Assembly: GCF_918797505.1 (NCBI RefSeq)
Contig: NC_092800.1
Location: 46,579,022-46,643,021, forward strand
From: Bemisia tabaci
Lineage: Eukaryota > Arthropoda > Insecta > Hemiptera > Aleyrodidae
Length of the DNA: 64,000 nucleotides
Direction: 5' to 3'
The position numbers and the translations under genes are program-made. This document shows, one piece after another, positions 45,986-56,895 of this stretch. The first letter of the stretch is position 1; each line of letters opens with the position of its first letter. The notes under the pieces are model-generated. The model had not been told where the DNA came from. It saw only the letters and a list, made by a program, of their open reading frames with translations, and did not search any database.

Positions 45986-46549
45986 ACAGAACTTCGGTCG
46001 TGAATACATCGTATTCTGTCCTCATAACGGAAACTTCTGTAGCGGTAATAAAGAGAGTACAGGAGCCCTATGAACAGAACTTTTTTTTCATTGAAGTATA
46101 CATTGGTTTGATAAAGTAAGCGATTGGTCGATGCCGAAGTCAGCACCTTCCGTCATGGTTGGCATGAGGCAAATATTCATCAATGTGTCTCAGTCTAATT
46201 AAAGTATCCCCATGTACGTGTTGTATGCCCATCATCTTACCGGGGCTACACCGCAGGCGAATTCTCAATTCTATTCACACCCTGCTCGAAGAACCGCGGA
46301 CTAATGATTTCGGAATTCTATTTTTACAACCTGATTCTGAAATTTTATCACATTTAAATACCGTAGAGAATACGCTTGAAAGTTATCACTAACGCCCCGG
46401 CATCACAGCATCAACTTTGGAAGATTATTATGAGCTTGAAATTTGATGTTTGACCACACAATTGTTACCGGCGGCTTCTTTCAGAATTTCACGTACCAAT
46501 CTTTATTCCTTTTTAAAATCGTTCACTCTATTCTCTGACTGGGGTTACG
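45986..46549. other. Non-coding, no feature
   Basis: I see no domain-like frame and no matched repeat. Confidence 0.4.
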
Positions 46550-47100
46550 TCAGCCAGACGGACGCGCCCCCTCGTTGGAGGAGCAACGTTGTTGATCACC
46601 CTGTAGAAGGGAGAGCCGGTGCGGACAAGGGCTAGGTGCGGCCGATATACGACTCCTGGCGAGGCATCTCATGGGTGGAGGGGCCCAAGAAAGACGGAAG
46701 ACGGAATGGGTAGCGGGCCCTGGACTCGGGCACGGTGGGCCGTGGGGGCGGGCCACCGGGACTCCCGGCCCGAGGCCCTGGGGCCGTCCGAGTGCAGTTG
46801 CACCGGAGCAGCCCCCCCCCCCCCCCCTGCCGCTCCCCCTTTCCAACTTTCCACCTTGGGGAGGTTGCGGTGCTGCGTTGGGATGCGCAGGTGTCGCAGG
46901 AGGGCAGGGGCCGATTCTTCCCCGCTGCTGCACTCTTGTACCCGAGTCGGGAACTCGGCAAGTGGCAACGCACTCGGTTTTCGTTCCAGGCGGAGCCTCG
47001 CGTAGTCCGCTCCAGCTGTCGAAAGCCTCCGTTCTCCACCGAAAACCATTCTTCCAGCCCTGTTATTGAATCCGTGTCGATGCGACAAGACAAGAAGTAG
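46550..47100. other. GC-rich CpG island, overlapping ORFs on both strands
   Basis: Frames of 121 to 153 codons overlap on + and −, rich in P, G, R and A, and are interrupted by a 16-base C run (46812-46827). No domain is recognised. It is probably non-coding and may be regulatory. Confidence 0.45.
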
Positions 47101-47203
47101 CCCCAGCTTTACCATGCAATACATCGCATTTCGATGTCTTATCGTGCCGCTTTAACATTTCAAGAGAAAAAAAAGAGGGAAAACGGGGAAGAAGACTGAA
47201 ATG

Positions 47204-47434
47204 CAGGGTTGTCAATTAGGGAAAACCGGGAAACGTCAGGGAAAATTTGTTAAAACACCTTCATTTGCTTTCTAGAATGGGTTTGAGGTTTTCGAACGAC
47301 AAATTTTGCCTGAAAACTATTTTCAATTATGCCTTCTGAACCATCCATCATATCTTCAATTGTCAGGGAATTTCGCCAAATTGTGTCAGGGAAATGTTAA
47401 GGAATTTCATTTTCTAAATTCTGTGGCAACCCTG
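47204..47434 (+). mobile_element. MITE, AGGGTTGCCAC family
   Basis: CAGGGTTGTCAATTAGGGAA to CTGTGGCAACCCTG. A hAT element inserted at its right edge has duplicated AACCCTGG. Confidence 0.85.
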
Positions 47435-47435
47435 G

Positions 47436-48207
47436 CAGGGCCGGATTTATTTACTTGCCGCCCATGGGCCGCCTGTATTTTGCCGCCCCCTTCTCATTCG
47501 TTTTGAAACATCAATAAAAACCATCAAGTGAACGTGCCGGAGGAAAAGAGGCGTATAAGACGCGTTTACTCGTGTTGGTCACATTTTTTGCGAAAGCCCT
47601 GTCAACACTACTAGCAAAAGTTCACGGAACTTTGCGCGAAAGTTAAGTTCCGTAAACCTATCTTTGTATGGACAAGGCCCTCCATGTATAAGAGATGAAC
47701 CAAAAAATTATGAAAGAACAAACATAAATGTGGTTTAATAATTTTAACTTCCGCCGGCACTCCTCGCTGACCGCACTGTGCTTGACGCAATGCGTGAAGT
47801 ATTCCTACAGTCTTACATGCGCTATGCGTTTCGGGCTGACCGCTGCTGCACGCACTGTGTTTGACGCAATGCGTGAAGTATTCATGCAGTCTTGTAGGCG
47901 CTATGCGTTTCACGCTGCCCGCTGCTAACCGCACTGTCTTTGGTGCAATGCGTGTAGTATTCACGCAGTCTTGTAGGCGCTAATATTTGTTACATTCTGA
48001 CCGCCGCGCCGAGGGTTTCTCCTTTTCAGCTCACGTTTTCGTCATCATTGCTCTCCGTGCCGCGCCGTTCCAGGCCAAATTCCGTGTTCGGTTTCTCTCA
48101 TTGTCTTAACTCGACTAATTAAAGGTGCTGTCTTTTGTATCACAGGAGGACGACAAAATTAGAGATATACTCTCAGGAAATGAGAGATTTTGTCACCTTT
48201 TCCCGTT

Positions 48208-48256
<49 letters not shown>

Positions 48257-48333
48257 CTGATTTTTCTTTATAGCTACATTTAAAAAAATTGCAAAATTTG
48301 CCGCCATGTGGCCATCCCCTTAATCCGGCCCTG
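47436..48333 (-). mobile_element. hAT-like element, 898 bp, copy 3 (inverted)
   Basis: CAGGGCCGGATTTATTTACT to TTAATCCGGCCCTG, flanked by the perfect 8-bp duplication AACCCTGG (47428-47435 and 48334-48341). It is the reverse complement of copies 1 and 2 and includes three TTCACGCATTGCG modules (47760-47990). A T run of about 44 bases lies at 48210-48253. Confidence 0.92.
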
Positions 48334-48341
48334 AACCCTGG

Positions 48342-49256
48342 CAAACGGGAAAGAAGACTGAAATGCCATTCTGAAGAAACTTGAGACGTTTTGACTCAAA
48401 ACTGAGTTATTTTCAGTCGGAAAATAAATGCAAAATTAAAATTATCGAAGAAGAAACCTGAGACTTACATGTCGGTGGCCGAGATCCGGGTAAATCAAAC
48501 AAAAAAATGCATTAACATTTAACACGCATTTAATATTTCAATGATCGGCCCGCATGGCCGGTGTCACAGCGCGGCCAACGGGGCTCCGTCCATTCGGATC
48601 TCGGGGTCTCCACAGGCTATTATCAGAGAATTTCAACAAGTCAGAGATATCAGGTGAAAGACTTGAAATTTGAAAAATCTTGAAACCTAACATGGGGGGG
48701 GGGGGGGGGGTGTCATTAGCGCTGTCCAGTATCGCCGGGAGTTGATCTTCCAACTTTTTTCCTTCCTTGAGCGTGTGTACGAACGGATTTTTCTGAGAAG
48801 GAAGTGTTGCCTAAAGTTTGTCATTTTATCTGTTTCAGAATTTTGCAAAAGGATTATCCGCAAGATTTCACTTGGATGCAAATCCAAACAACATGTTTGG
48901 TAGTGTCCATATTCGATTTAGGTAAGTGTAACCGAAATGATTTTTTTACCCTCATTATCTCGCAAGATTTCGATGTGTTCAATGTGAAATTTTGACGACG
49001 AGACACATCTTTCAGGGGTCAAATTGGACTAAATTTTGCAAGAAGGAACCACTACTCTGAGCTCATCCGTAAAACCACCCATCCGCTCAGGAGAAGTAAT
49101 GGTCCACACGTTGTTACTGAAATGAGGCAGAAATATTAGTTCCTTATTGCAAAACGAGGTCGAATTCTTACCCTGTGTCGTGGTCCATCCGGCAAAAATC
49201 GCTTGGCCGAAGATGTGTCCTTCTCGGGCGAAGCGCGAAGGCCCCTTTCCAGTGAG
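48342..49256. other. Non-coding with a 17-base G run
   Basis: The G run is at 48694-48710. A half copy of the TTTTGCAATTAGGAAC-type foldback lies near 49115-49165. No gene is seen. Confidence 0.4.
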
Positions 49257-49509
49257 CTGCCGTGTTAAGGAAGAACGCCGTATGAACATTCGAGAGTTGC
49301 CAAATTTCTCCGGATGAAACATGTATTTCTAAGGAAAGTTATGCATGTTTTTCCGTGAAATTTTCAGACGTTTTAGATCAAATTGCGAAGAATATTATCT
49401 GAAAAATTTGACAAAAAATACCAACAAATTTTCCCGTAAATTCGGCTTTTATCAGAGGAGATCTGGCAACGTCTGAAGGCTCTTACGGCGTTTTTACTTA
49501 AGACGGCAG
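49257..49509 (+). mobile_element. MITE, CTGCC..GGCAG family
   Basis: CTGCCGTGTTAAGGAAGAAC to TTACGGCGTTTTTACTTAAG and ACGGCAG. Internal CGAGAGTTGCCAAATTTCTC and GGCAACGTCTGAAGGCTCTT are typical. Confidence 0.82.
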
Positions 49510-49510
49510 A

Positions 49511-50110
49511 GTGGACGATCGCATATGGGTGTTAGTAGACGGCGCTCGAGCGGGTAACAAAGAGGGACAAAGACTTTGGCGAAGTGGAAGCGGAGCCGTG
49601 AACCCCGGGTCCGGACAAAGACAGCTGTTGCTCCGGCCGACGACGGAAACGCAGCGCAGCCGCCCGGCCGCCGAGCCCGAGCTGAGAGTTTGCCAACCAC
49701 GACTTTTCCGCGTGATCTTGACGAGCGTCTCGACGCAGCTCCCGGCCCCGTCCGGACAATCCTCCGCTCACAGACACAGACTCCTCGCCGAAATATATGG
49801 CACAGATCGCGGATCGTCCCCGGTCGTAAAACTCGAGTTGATCAAGGGCGATGGCTCCTCGGACGCCTTTGTGCCCGACCGGACCCTTGTGTCGCCGTCT
49901 CCAGCCTTGGTGAGTCAGCCCGGCTGTCAGGAATGGACCAGGCTTCCCGATTTATGGGATTATCGCGAGAATGCGCGGCTCGGAGACCTTGAGATGAAAG
50001 AAAGGAAAGCGAGTCGCACCATGTCGCAGTCGTCTAGATCAACCGCGGTCGGACGACTCACAGTCGGAAGCGATATGAGGGTTCAGTCGTTCAAAATGCT
50101 CCAGGTTTAG
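49511..50110 (+). other. Unrecognised 199-codon open frame in a GC-rich island
   Basis: The frame has no ATG at its upstream end (it opens on GTG immediately after a MITE), has no domain I recognise, and overlaps long frames in other phases and on the − strand. It could be an exon of an unknown gene, but composition alone explains it. Confidence 0.15.
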
Positions 50111-50156
50111 CCAGGGTAGCATGGAACGTAAGAAAGAAATGATAGATTTGATCAGA

Positions 50157-50417
50157 GTTGCTACAGTCAGGGAAAACCGGGAAATGTCAGGAATTTTAAA
50201 AGGTCAGGGAAAATGGAAATGTCAGGAAAATAGTCTAATCACCTTCATTTGCTTTCTAGAATGGGTTTGAGGTTTCGAACAACAAATTTTGCCGGAAAAC
50301 TATTTTCAATCATGCCCTCTTTACCATCCGCCACATCTTCAATCGTCAAGGAATTCCACCAAAATGTGTCAGGGAAATGTCAGGGGATTTCATTTCCTAA
50401 ATTCTGTGGCAACCCTG
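50157..50417 (+). mobile_element. MITE, AGGGTTGCCAC family
   Basis: The decayed left end GTTGCTACAGTCAGGGAAAA leads to CTGTGGCAACCCTG. The standard internal blocks are present. A TAGACAAAGC-family right-end fragment follows at 50420-50466. Confidence 0.85.
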
Positions 50418-50466
50418 TCTTTGTCTATATAGATTTGTCTATCAATTTCAAGAATCAGCCCGCAGG

Positions 50467-51007
50467 AACGACTGTGAATACGGCCCTCTAACTCTGAAAA
50501 TTCTTAGCAATATTATTGACCAATCACAAATCGGAGAAATCCTTTTTTCCCCGCGCGGCCGTTCATTTGTCGAACGTCCGACGTCATACCCCAGGACGTG
50601 CGGAAAGACGTACGACATCGGGTTGATTCAACGACTCTACAATGAGCGTTGAGATATACGAGTACATGGAGGAAAAAGAAGAAAAAGAGGGAATAAAAGT
50701 CACGGGATTATCGTCTTGGGGAAGGAGTCCCGATGGGCGACCGACCAAGTTCAACGATTCCGAAAACCCGGGACAAAGCGGACTCTGACACGTGATTCAA
50801 CGACCTCCAGCGAGGACGACTAGTTTCGCGTAGAGATCCGACCCGACTCGACCCGACCGAAATAGACTCTTGAGCCTCCTCTGCAGCCCGGCCGGACCCC
50901 GGACCCCGGACGCAACCGCGCTAGATAAGATCGTCGACACCCTAAAGCATCCCCCGCAACTACCCTTTGTGCACTGAGAAATAGTGTCGGGTCCTTTAAA
51001 CTCTAAG
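50467..51007. other. Non-coding, no feature
   Basis: GC-rich, with GACCCGACTCGACCCGACCG near 50840. There is no convincing frame. Confidence 0.35.
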
Positions 51008-51387
51008 TCAAGTTTGCCACAGTCAGGGAATACTGGAGAATGTCAGAAAATTTTATAAAGTCAGGGAAAACCGGGCAATGTCAGGAAAAAATCATCAAGT
51101 CACCTTTATTTGCTATCTAGAAAGGGTTTGACGTGTCGAACAACAAATGCCTGAAAACTACTTCAAATCATGCCTTTTTAAGCATCTGGCATATCCTCAT
51201 GTCAGGGAATTTTACCAAAATTTCGGTGTTGACGTTTCGAACTTCAAATTTTGCCTGAAAACTATTTCTGAAAATGTCTTTCAACAATCTGGCACCTGTT
51301 CAATTGTCAGGGAATTTCGCCAAAATGTGTCAGGGCAATCAGAGTAATGTCAGGGAACTTAATTTTCCAAAGTCTTTAGCAACCCTG
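51008..51387 (+). mobile_element. AGGGTTGCCAC-family element with an internal duplication
   Basis: GTTTGCCACAGTCAGGGAAT to TCTTTAGCAACCCTG. The block CGAACAACAAATGCCTGAAA recurs as CGAACTTCAAATTTTGCCTG about 100 bases on, making this copy about 120 bp longer than the others. Confidence 0.75.
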
Positions 51388-51687
51388 GTAAGCACGGTGT
51401 TCATTTTCTGCCGTAAAGTTCGGTTTTTGTAACTGCACTCGGGGTTCTTGAACGGTTATGCTCGGTTTATGCAACTGAGCTTTTCGGAGGCTCGGTCTCA
51501 CAACAGGGTATCTACCGTAAGTAGAAACCTGAAAAACGGGAAAATATTAGGAAAATCGGTCGTAGAGCAGGAAATTCCCAGTGCGTCAAACATTTTTCAA
51601 CCACCATGCAGTCTAACTTAAGCAAAAGTTGAATATTTGATGCAAACCATTTAACATGTTGGTCGGTGAAATCAAACAAGTGTCAAA

Positions 51688-51835
51688 ATGTGTGTCATCA
51701 ATCGCATCTTGAACTCTGTTTAATCGGTAAAACAGCACAGCGAAGTGGATACAGATCGACGTGCTCATAGGTCAAGAAATTGCCTACTCGTGAAAATTGT
51801 AGGCGTTCATTCAAACGCGGTGCCAGTGTGTTCAA
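51688..51835 (+). repeat. Dispersed CAACGTGCTC repeat
   Basis: ATCTTGAACTCTGTTTAATC, CGACGTGCTCATAGGTCAAG and AAATTGCCTACTCGTGAAAA. A second copy in the same orientation follows about 300 bases later. Confidence 0.7.
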
Positions 51836-51989
51836 GTCGTAATAATTATAAATTATGGAACTCTATGATGCTATAATGTAGCAAAATTTGCCCCACGTGC
51901 TGAGTCCAAGGGATGTCGGAGAGCAGTAATTTTGTCGAAATGGACGTCATTCCGATATACCTGCAGTAACTCCACTGTATCCCGGAAAA

Positions 51990-52137
51990 TGGAGCTTGAC
52001 AACATTATTAATCGCATCTTGACCTCCGTTTAATCGGTAAATGAGCACGGCGAAATGGATACAAATCAACGTACTCCTATGTCAAGAAATTGCCTACTCG
52101 TGATAATTGAAGGCGTTTATTCCGACGCGGTGCCAGG
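51990..52137 (+). repeat. Dispersed CAACGTGCTC repeat
   Basis: ATGGAGCTTGACAACATTAT, ATCTTGACCTCCGTTTAATC, CAACGTACTCCTATGTCAAG and TGCCTACTCGTGATAATTGA. Confidence 0.7.
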
Positions 52138-52759
52138 ATACTCTCGTACGTAATTTTGAATCTGAACCAGAATGACTTCAATAAAACAGCGAAAGTTTTC
52201 TGGAGGATCATCTCACACTCGACAAAAACCGGGGACTTTTTCGCCGAAATTTTCCGCTCGAACGGATCCAGACCCGTTTCCTTTTTTGGATTGACCGCTT
52301 TCCAACAAGGTATCTCGGCAGACCTCCTTCCGCATGTTTTCTACGACCGCAGAATGCCGACAGAGGGAGCGACATCGCTATATGGGTCAAGGTCGTCGAC
52401 CATTTCCCTCCGCAACCGTCCACCCCCCCCCCCCCCCCATTCGTCCCCGCGTTGACTGTTGACCGCCCCCGCCCCCCCTCGACGTTAGGCGGGCGGGGCA
52501 CGCGCGCTTGATGACAAGCGGAAGTTAGAGCTTCGACTTCCGCTACCTGTGGCGCGAGGCACATGGGACGAAGATAGGACTTAAATATTTGATAACTCGA
52601 GGGTAATTAATTGGAATCGGAGCGCATGAACACCCGGGTGAGTTACGAGGGATCGGGACCGAAATGAAAACGAAAGAGGTCTGCAATGGAAATCCTCGAC
52701 AGTTAGTAGCATTGTGTTTCGTTTACATTTTGAATAAATGGGAAATAATCTAGATTTCC

Positions 52760-52993
52760 TCACCTTCCGGCCAAAGTATTACAAGCGCTATGCGACGTTT
52801 TAAAATTTCCGCCGCCACTTTATTTTTACAGAGAAATTGTTGGTTGAATCTCACTGAATTTCATCGGTAGCGCAAAGAAACTTTAGTGAAATTTTCAGAC
52901 AGCCTAGTTGAACAATTTCTCCGCAAATAAATGAAACTGCGGCGGAAATTTTGAAACATCGCATGCCGCTTGTGATACTTAGGCCGGAAGGTG
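52760..52993. mobile_element. Foldback MITE, TCACCTTCCGGCC family
   Basis: TCACCTTCCGGCCAAAGTAT at the left is inverted at the right as GATACTTAGGCCGGAAGGTG. The fold continues inward (AAAATTTCCGCCGC against GCGGCGGAAATTTT; GAGAAATTGTT against AACAATTTCTC). Confidence 0.85.
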
Positions 52994-53033
52994 AAGATTT
53001 TCAGGGTGGGATCGATTTCCGACCTTACAACAA

Positions 53034-53319
53034 GGGTGTCTACGAATATTTCGTTGGGGATTTTCCTGATTTCCCCGGATATTTCAAATGAAGCTTCCGG
53101 ATATTTTGTGCGAATAAACGAAATCTAGTTTGATTTTACACAGTGAAATATTTTATAGATTGGATCAAATGTTTCACTTTTGCATGTGTTGAACCGTATG
53201 AAGGTTAAGATGTGCTTGACTCACTCTGAATTCCCTGGTCTAAGACCAATTTTCCTAATAATGTCCTGGTGGCATTAAATATCATATTCTCCGGTTTTTA
53301 TCGACTGTAGACACCCTGC
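53034..53319 (+). mobile_element. CAGGGTGTCTAC-family element
   Basis: AAGGGTGTCTACGAATATTT at the left and GACTGTAGACACCCTG at the right are inverted. The size matches the copy at 60888. Confidence 0.65.
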
Positions 53320-53600
53320 AAGACGGTTATCACCGACTGCACTCGTTAACAATTTCGTTCTAGTACGGGTCTAGATTGAAAATATTTTACCGAATGTATT
53401 GCACCAACATTTTTCCTGGAGGCAAATTCAAGAATTTTAACGCTTAAATCGCGGTTTTATTTCCATTGATCGAGCTAGGAAGTTTCACGATCCGCCATTT
53501 TTGTGCCTTGAACAGCCTTATGAAGGCTACGATGACTAAAAGATCAGGAATGGATGATAGCGCTCTTACTCTCCCTATAAAGGTATTCTCGTCAGAAATG
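53320..53600. other. Non-coding, no feature
   Basis: Nothing recognised. Confidence 0.4.
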
Positions 53601-53850
53601 TTGCTGTGCTAAAGAAGAACGCAGTATGAGCTTTGGGGCGCTGCCAAATTTTCTCTGATAAAATGCGAATTTTCATAAAATCTTGTCGATATTTTTCTTT
53701 AAATTCTGCAGGGAATTTAATTCGCACTTTAATCTACAGTATCTGAAAGTTTTGAGGAAAAATAAATGCACAACTCCTATAAAATGAATGTTTTATAAAG
53801 CGAAATTAGGCACGTACGGATGTTGATACAACGTTTTGCCTTAGCACGGC
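53601..53850 (+). mobile_element. MITE, CTGCC..GGCAG family
   Basis: TTGCTGTGCTAAAGAAGAAC to ACGTTTTGCCTTAGCACGGC. It lies head to tail with the next copy, only about 6 bases apart. Confidence 0.8.
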
Positions 53851-53856
53851 AAAGCC

Positions 53857-54109
53857 GTCTGCCGTGCAAAGGAAAAACACTGTATGAACCATCAGACGTT
53901 GCCAAGTATCCTCCGACAAAAACCGAATTTACCTGGAAAATTGTGAATATTATCTTCTGTAAGTTTCAGGCAATTTTGTACGCAATTTAATCTAAAGCAT
54001 ATGAAAATATCAAGGAAAATACGCATAAACGTTGTCAAAAATACATGTTTTATCAAGGGAAATTTGACAACGCTCGAATGTTGATACGGCGTTCTTCCTA
54101 GGACGGCAG
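53857..54109 (+). mobile_element. MITE, CTGCC..GGCAG family
   Basis: CTGCCGTGCAAAGGAAAAAC to ATACGGCGTTCTTCCTAGGA and CGGCAG. Confidence 0.82.
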
Positions 54110-54374
54110 AACGGATCCTCCAGTGTTGGCACTCTCACTGGAAAGGCACTCTAGATGGCGGACGGGAAGCTTTCTCGGACGGGTGTTACGGCGCGGCGAC
54201 CGGTCGGTGCGGTGGGCAACCGGTTGCTTTCCGGTCGGTCCCGGTCGGCCAGCAGCGTGATTACGACTCGAGAGCAGGGTGCGCAGGAAGCAGGCCGACC
54301 GACTACTATAGCCGCGTCCAGTGATGGCCGCTCCAACGAGCGCTCTACGCCAACGCGGCGCGGCGTAATCGCTG
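54110..54374. other. GC-rich stretch, no credible ORF
   Basis: Frames of 82 and 86 codons are open on both strands, arginine- and alanine-rich. They are probably compositional. Confidence 0.35.
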
Positions 54375-54480
54375 CTACAGAACGGCGAACTGGATACAAA
54401 TCTACGTACTCCTAGGTCAAGAAATTGCCTACCCGTGAAAATTGAAGGGGCTTCGTCAAACGTCGATGTGCTCTAGTTTT
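54375..54480 (+). repeat. Dispersed CAACGTGCTC repeat
   Basis: GATACAAATCTACGTACTCC and TAGGTCAAGAAATTGCCTAC with a truncated left end. Confidence 0.65.
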
Positions 54481-54959
54481 TAAGTTTCGACTCTCGAACA
54501 GAACGATCGCACGCGAACAGCAATTCGTAACCTACTCGATGAATCCAAGGGCTGTTGGAGAGCAGTCCGTGTGCTGGAATTGATTTCATATCGAACGTAA
54601 TAGCAGTAAGTCCATTTTGTTCCCGAATGAAGGGCGCGCCGCCGGCGCCGTAGCCCCCGAGCACTGTGAAAAACGATAAAATTAACTGTGCTACCTGTTT
54701 TGGAGCACTTGCGAGTGCTCGATAGGCCGCTGTGATTTAGACAGGGTGTTTCCATGGATCAGAAAGAAACATTTATCTTTTTTTTTTTACCTACTAGGGC
54801 AAATATGGATAAAAACTCACAAGAAATGGGTGCATTCTACATGATGCAGCACCAAGTGTGTCTGTAGCTTCACAAGTATCAGAATCCCACATTAAGGAGG
54901 CCCAGTGTTTTAGTGGAGTCATTCTTTTAAAGAGTCGAAACGTTGAATCGAGAGCATTC

Positions 54960-55055
54960 TGTCCCCGCGTTTGATGAAACGCCTTCATTTTCCACGAGTA
55001 GGCAACTTCTTGCCCTAGGAGCACGTTGATTTGTATCCATTTCGCCGTGCGAAGG
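54960..55055 (-). repeat. Dispersed CAACGTGCTC repeat, inverted copy
   Basis: CACGAGTAGGCAACTTCTTG, GGAGCACGTTGATTTGTATC and CATTTCGCCGTG. Confidence 0.65.
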
Positions 55056-55267
55056 CTCCACCTCTCAGCAACTCCCGACACGTTTTCTCTCATTTGGATG
55101 GAGATTTGGAATCCTATATTGAAGCCTCCATTGACATCTTGTAGATTTAGTTTGCCCATCCATCACTCCAGTTTTAATTAATGTTTTAATTTTTTCCCCG
55201 TTTTAACACGACACGTAGATTCTAGACTAGAGGTAACAACACCTTGTAAATCTGATCTGCCTTGCTC

Positions 55268-55490
55268 TCGGAAAAAATGCGCTGATTTAACAATACAATT
55301 GCTGAAAAAAAGTGACTGCAATGTTTCAATGTAGATTTTACAACAAAAAAATGATACCGTGAGCACCCCGTTGTTAAATTAGCTGACAATAGTGGTTAAA
55401 GTAGCATTTTTGTTGTAAAATCTACGTTGAAACATTGCAGTCACTTTTTTTAGCAATTGAATAGTTAAATCAGCAATTCAATTTTTTCCG
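55268..55490. mobile_element. Foldback element with GGAAAAAAT..ATTTTTTCC ends
   Basis: The left arm 55268-55346 and right arm about 55406-55490 are complementary (GACTGCAATGTTTCAATGTA against TACGTTGAAACATTGCAGTC; GCTGATTTAAC against GTTAAATCAGC). It abuts the next MITE directly. Confidence 0.8.
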
Positions 55491-55734
55491 TGTAAGGAAA
55501 AGCGCCATATGAGCCTTCAGACGTCGCCAAAATTTTGATAAAATTAAACATTTTAAGGAGTCATGTTATTGTACTCCTTTCAATTTTTCAGAGAATTTTA
55601 ATCGCAACATAATCTAAGGTACCTTAAAAATTAAAAAAAAAAATACTTGTAACTTTCCTTAAAAATGCACGTTTCATATGCGGAAATATGGACATGTTCG
55701 GATGTTTATGCATCGTTTTTCCTTAGCACGGCAA
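55489..55734 (+). mobile_element. MITE, CTGCC..GGCAG family, decayed
   Basis: GTGTAAGGAAAAGCGCCATA to CATCGTTTTTCCTTAGCACG. The left terminus is lost against the foldback element. Confidence 0.7.
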
Positions 55735-56009
55735 TGAATACGATAATGAGTGAAGTCTATGAAATGCCATCATCTAAATTTCTCACCCATTCAGTGACTA
55801 GAGAAGAAACAAAGATAGAATTCCTTTTCTTTAAAGGGAAACCTTCGTTTACTTTTTTGCTCTGCGTTTAAGTCTCCGAGAAAACGCTGTCAATTTTCTG
55901 CCGTGTCTGCAGTAAGTCATGTTCAGTTTAGTAGCTGCGTCCACGATTAGACGAAGACGCTGAAATGTCAGTTCTACTCTGCTTTCAAGTCTCCGAGAAA
56001 ACCTTATAA

Positions 56010-56895
56010 TTGCTCTTGGCGTCAACCCAAGCCGCCGTCAGCTCGAAACCTCGTCGACGACAATCCGTGATTCCCGGCCTCGTGCGGCAACAGCGCGTGA
56101 CGTCACGAATCCTCGACTTGGCAACACCCCACCGAATGATAATATCACACGCGGTGCCCATCCGCGGCGCAGCACACCAGCAGCGTTCAATTACACGTCG
56201 ACGAGCACGAGTGTGAGTGAGATAGAGTGATAACCCGCAGTGGAGGGCGGGGGGGGGGGGGGGGGCGCCTCGCGCATGCCCCCTCCCGTCCGTATGATAA
56301 TAGCTCGGGAGCCGGAGCTGGATTTCCAACATCCTCGCCTCGGCTCCGAGCTTCAGTCTCTGAACAGATCTCGCGCGCGCACGACCCTCGGACCGAGTCC
56401 CCAACAATTCTAGTCGAAATTTATTCTAGTTTCCAATCGATTACTCAGTAGTGTTTCCAAACCGAGAGAATTGCTCTTGTGTATTTCTGCGGTTGTGCTC
56501 TCCGAATAGTTTCTTGACCAAGTTTTGTATCCGCGACGCCGCGTGCGGATTTCTTCCTGCCGATTTCGTCCCCGACGCAATTTCCTTTGTGTCGAAGCAG
56601 ACAAAGCTCTGATTTTCTTGTGGTTTTTTTTTGTGTGCTGTGCTGTGTGGAGGAAGTTCCCTCGACGACGACGGTATCGCTGAGCGCGATATCCGAGTGT
56701 GTTTTTTTTTAATCAGTGGCCGAGTTGATGGTGTTCACGACACCGCCGAGTTGCGTCATTTTTTAGTGCGCAGTTTTCGTGGTGATATCTGCTGATTTGT
56801 CATCATGGGTGTCCACGATAGTGCTTCCGTAGGACTCGCGTCCAGGACTTGAAGCCCACGACCTGCCAACCATGATTTTAGCCTTTTACAATTTT
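56010..56895 (+). promoter_or_regulatory. Candidate CpG-rich promoter and 5' leader
   Basis: The stretch is CpG-rich and free of the repeat families that fill the rest of the right half. It contains initiator-like TCAGTC (56353) and TCAGTA (56443), a 15-codon upstream ORF (ATG at 56805) and a second ATG at 56872, then a GTGAGT donor at 56896. A 17-base G run lies at 56249-56265. I infer a promoter and first exon of a gene extending right of the window. Confidence 0.35.

Noticed and set aside
46550..47124. Several ORFs of 121 to 153 codons
   Set aside because: They overlap in opposite strands and phases, include a homopolymer C run read as polyproline, and match no domain I know.
48210..48253. 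Poly-T as the tail of a − strand retroposed gene copy
   Set aside because: It sits inside hAT copy 3 at the place where the other copies have a short A/T-rich tract, so it is an expanded homopolymer rather than a retroposition tail.
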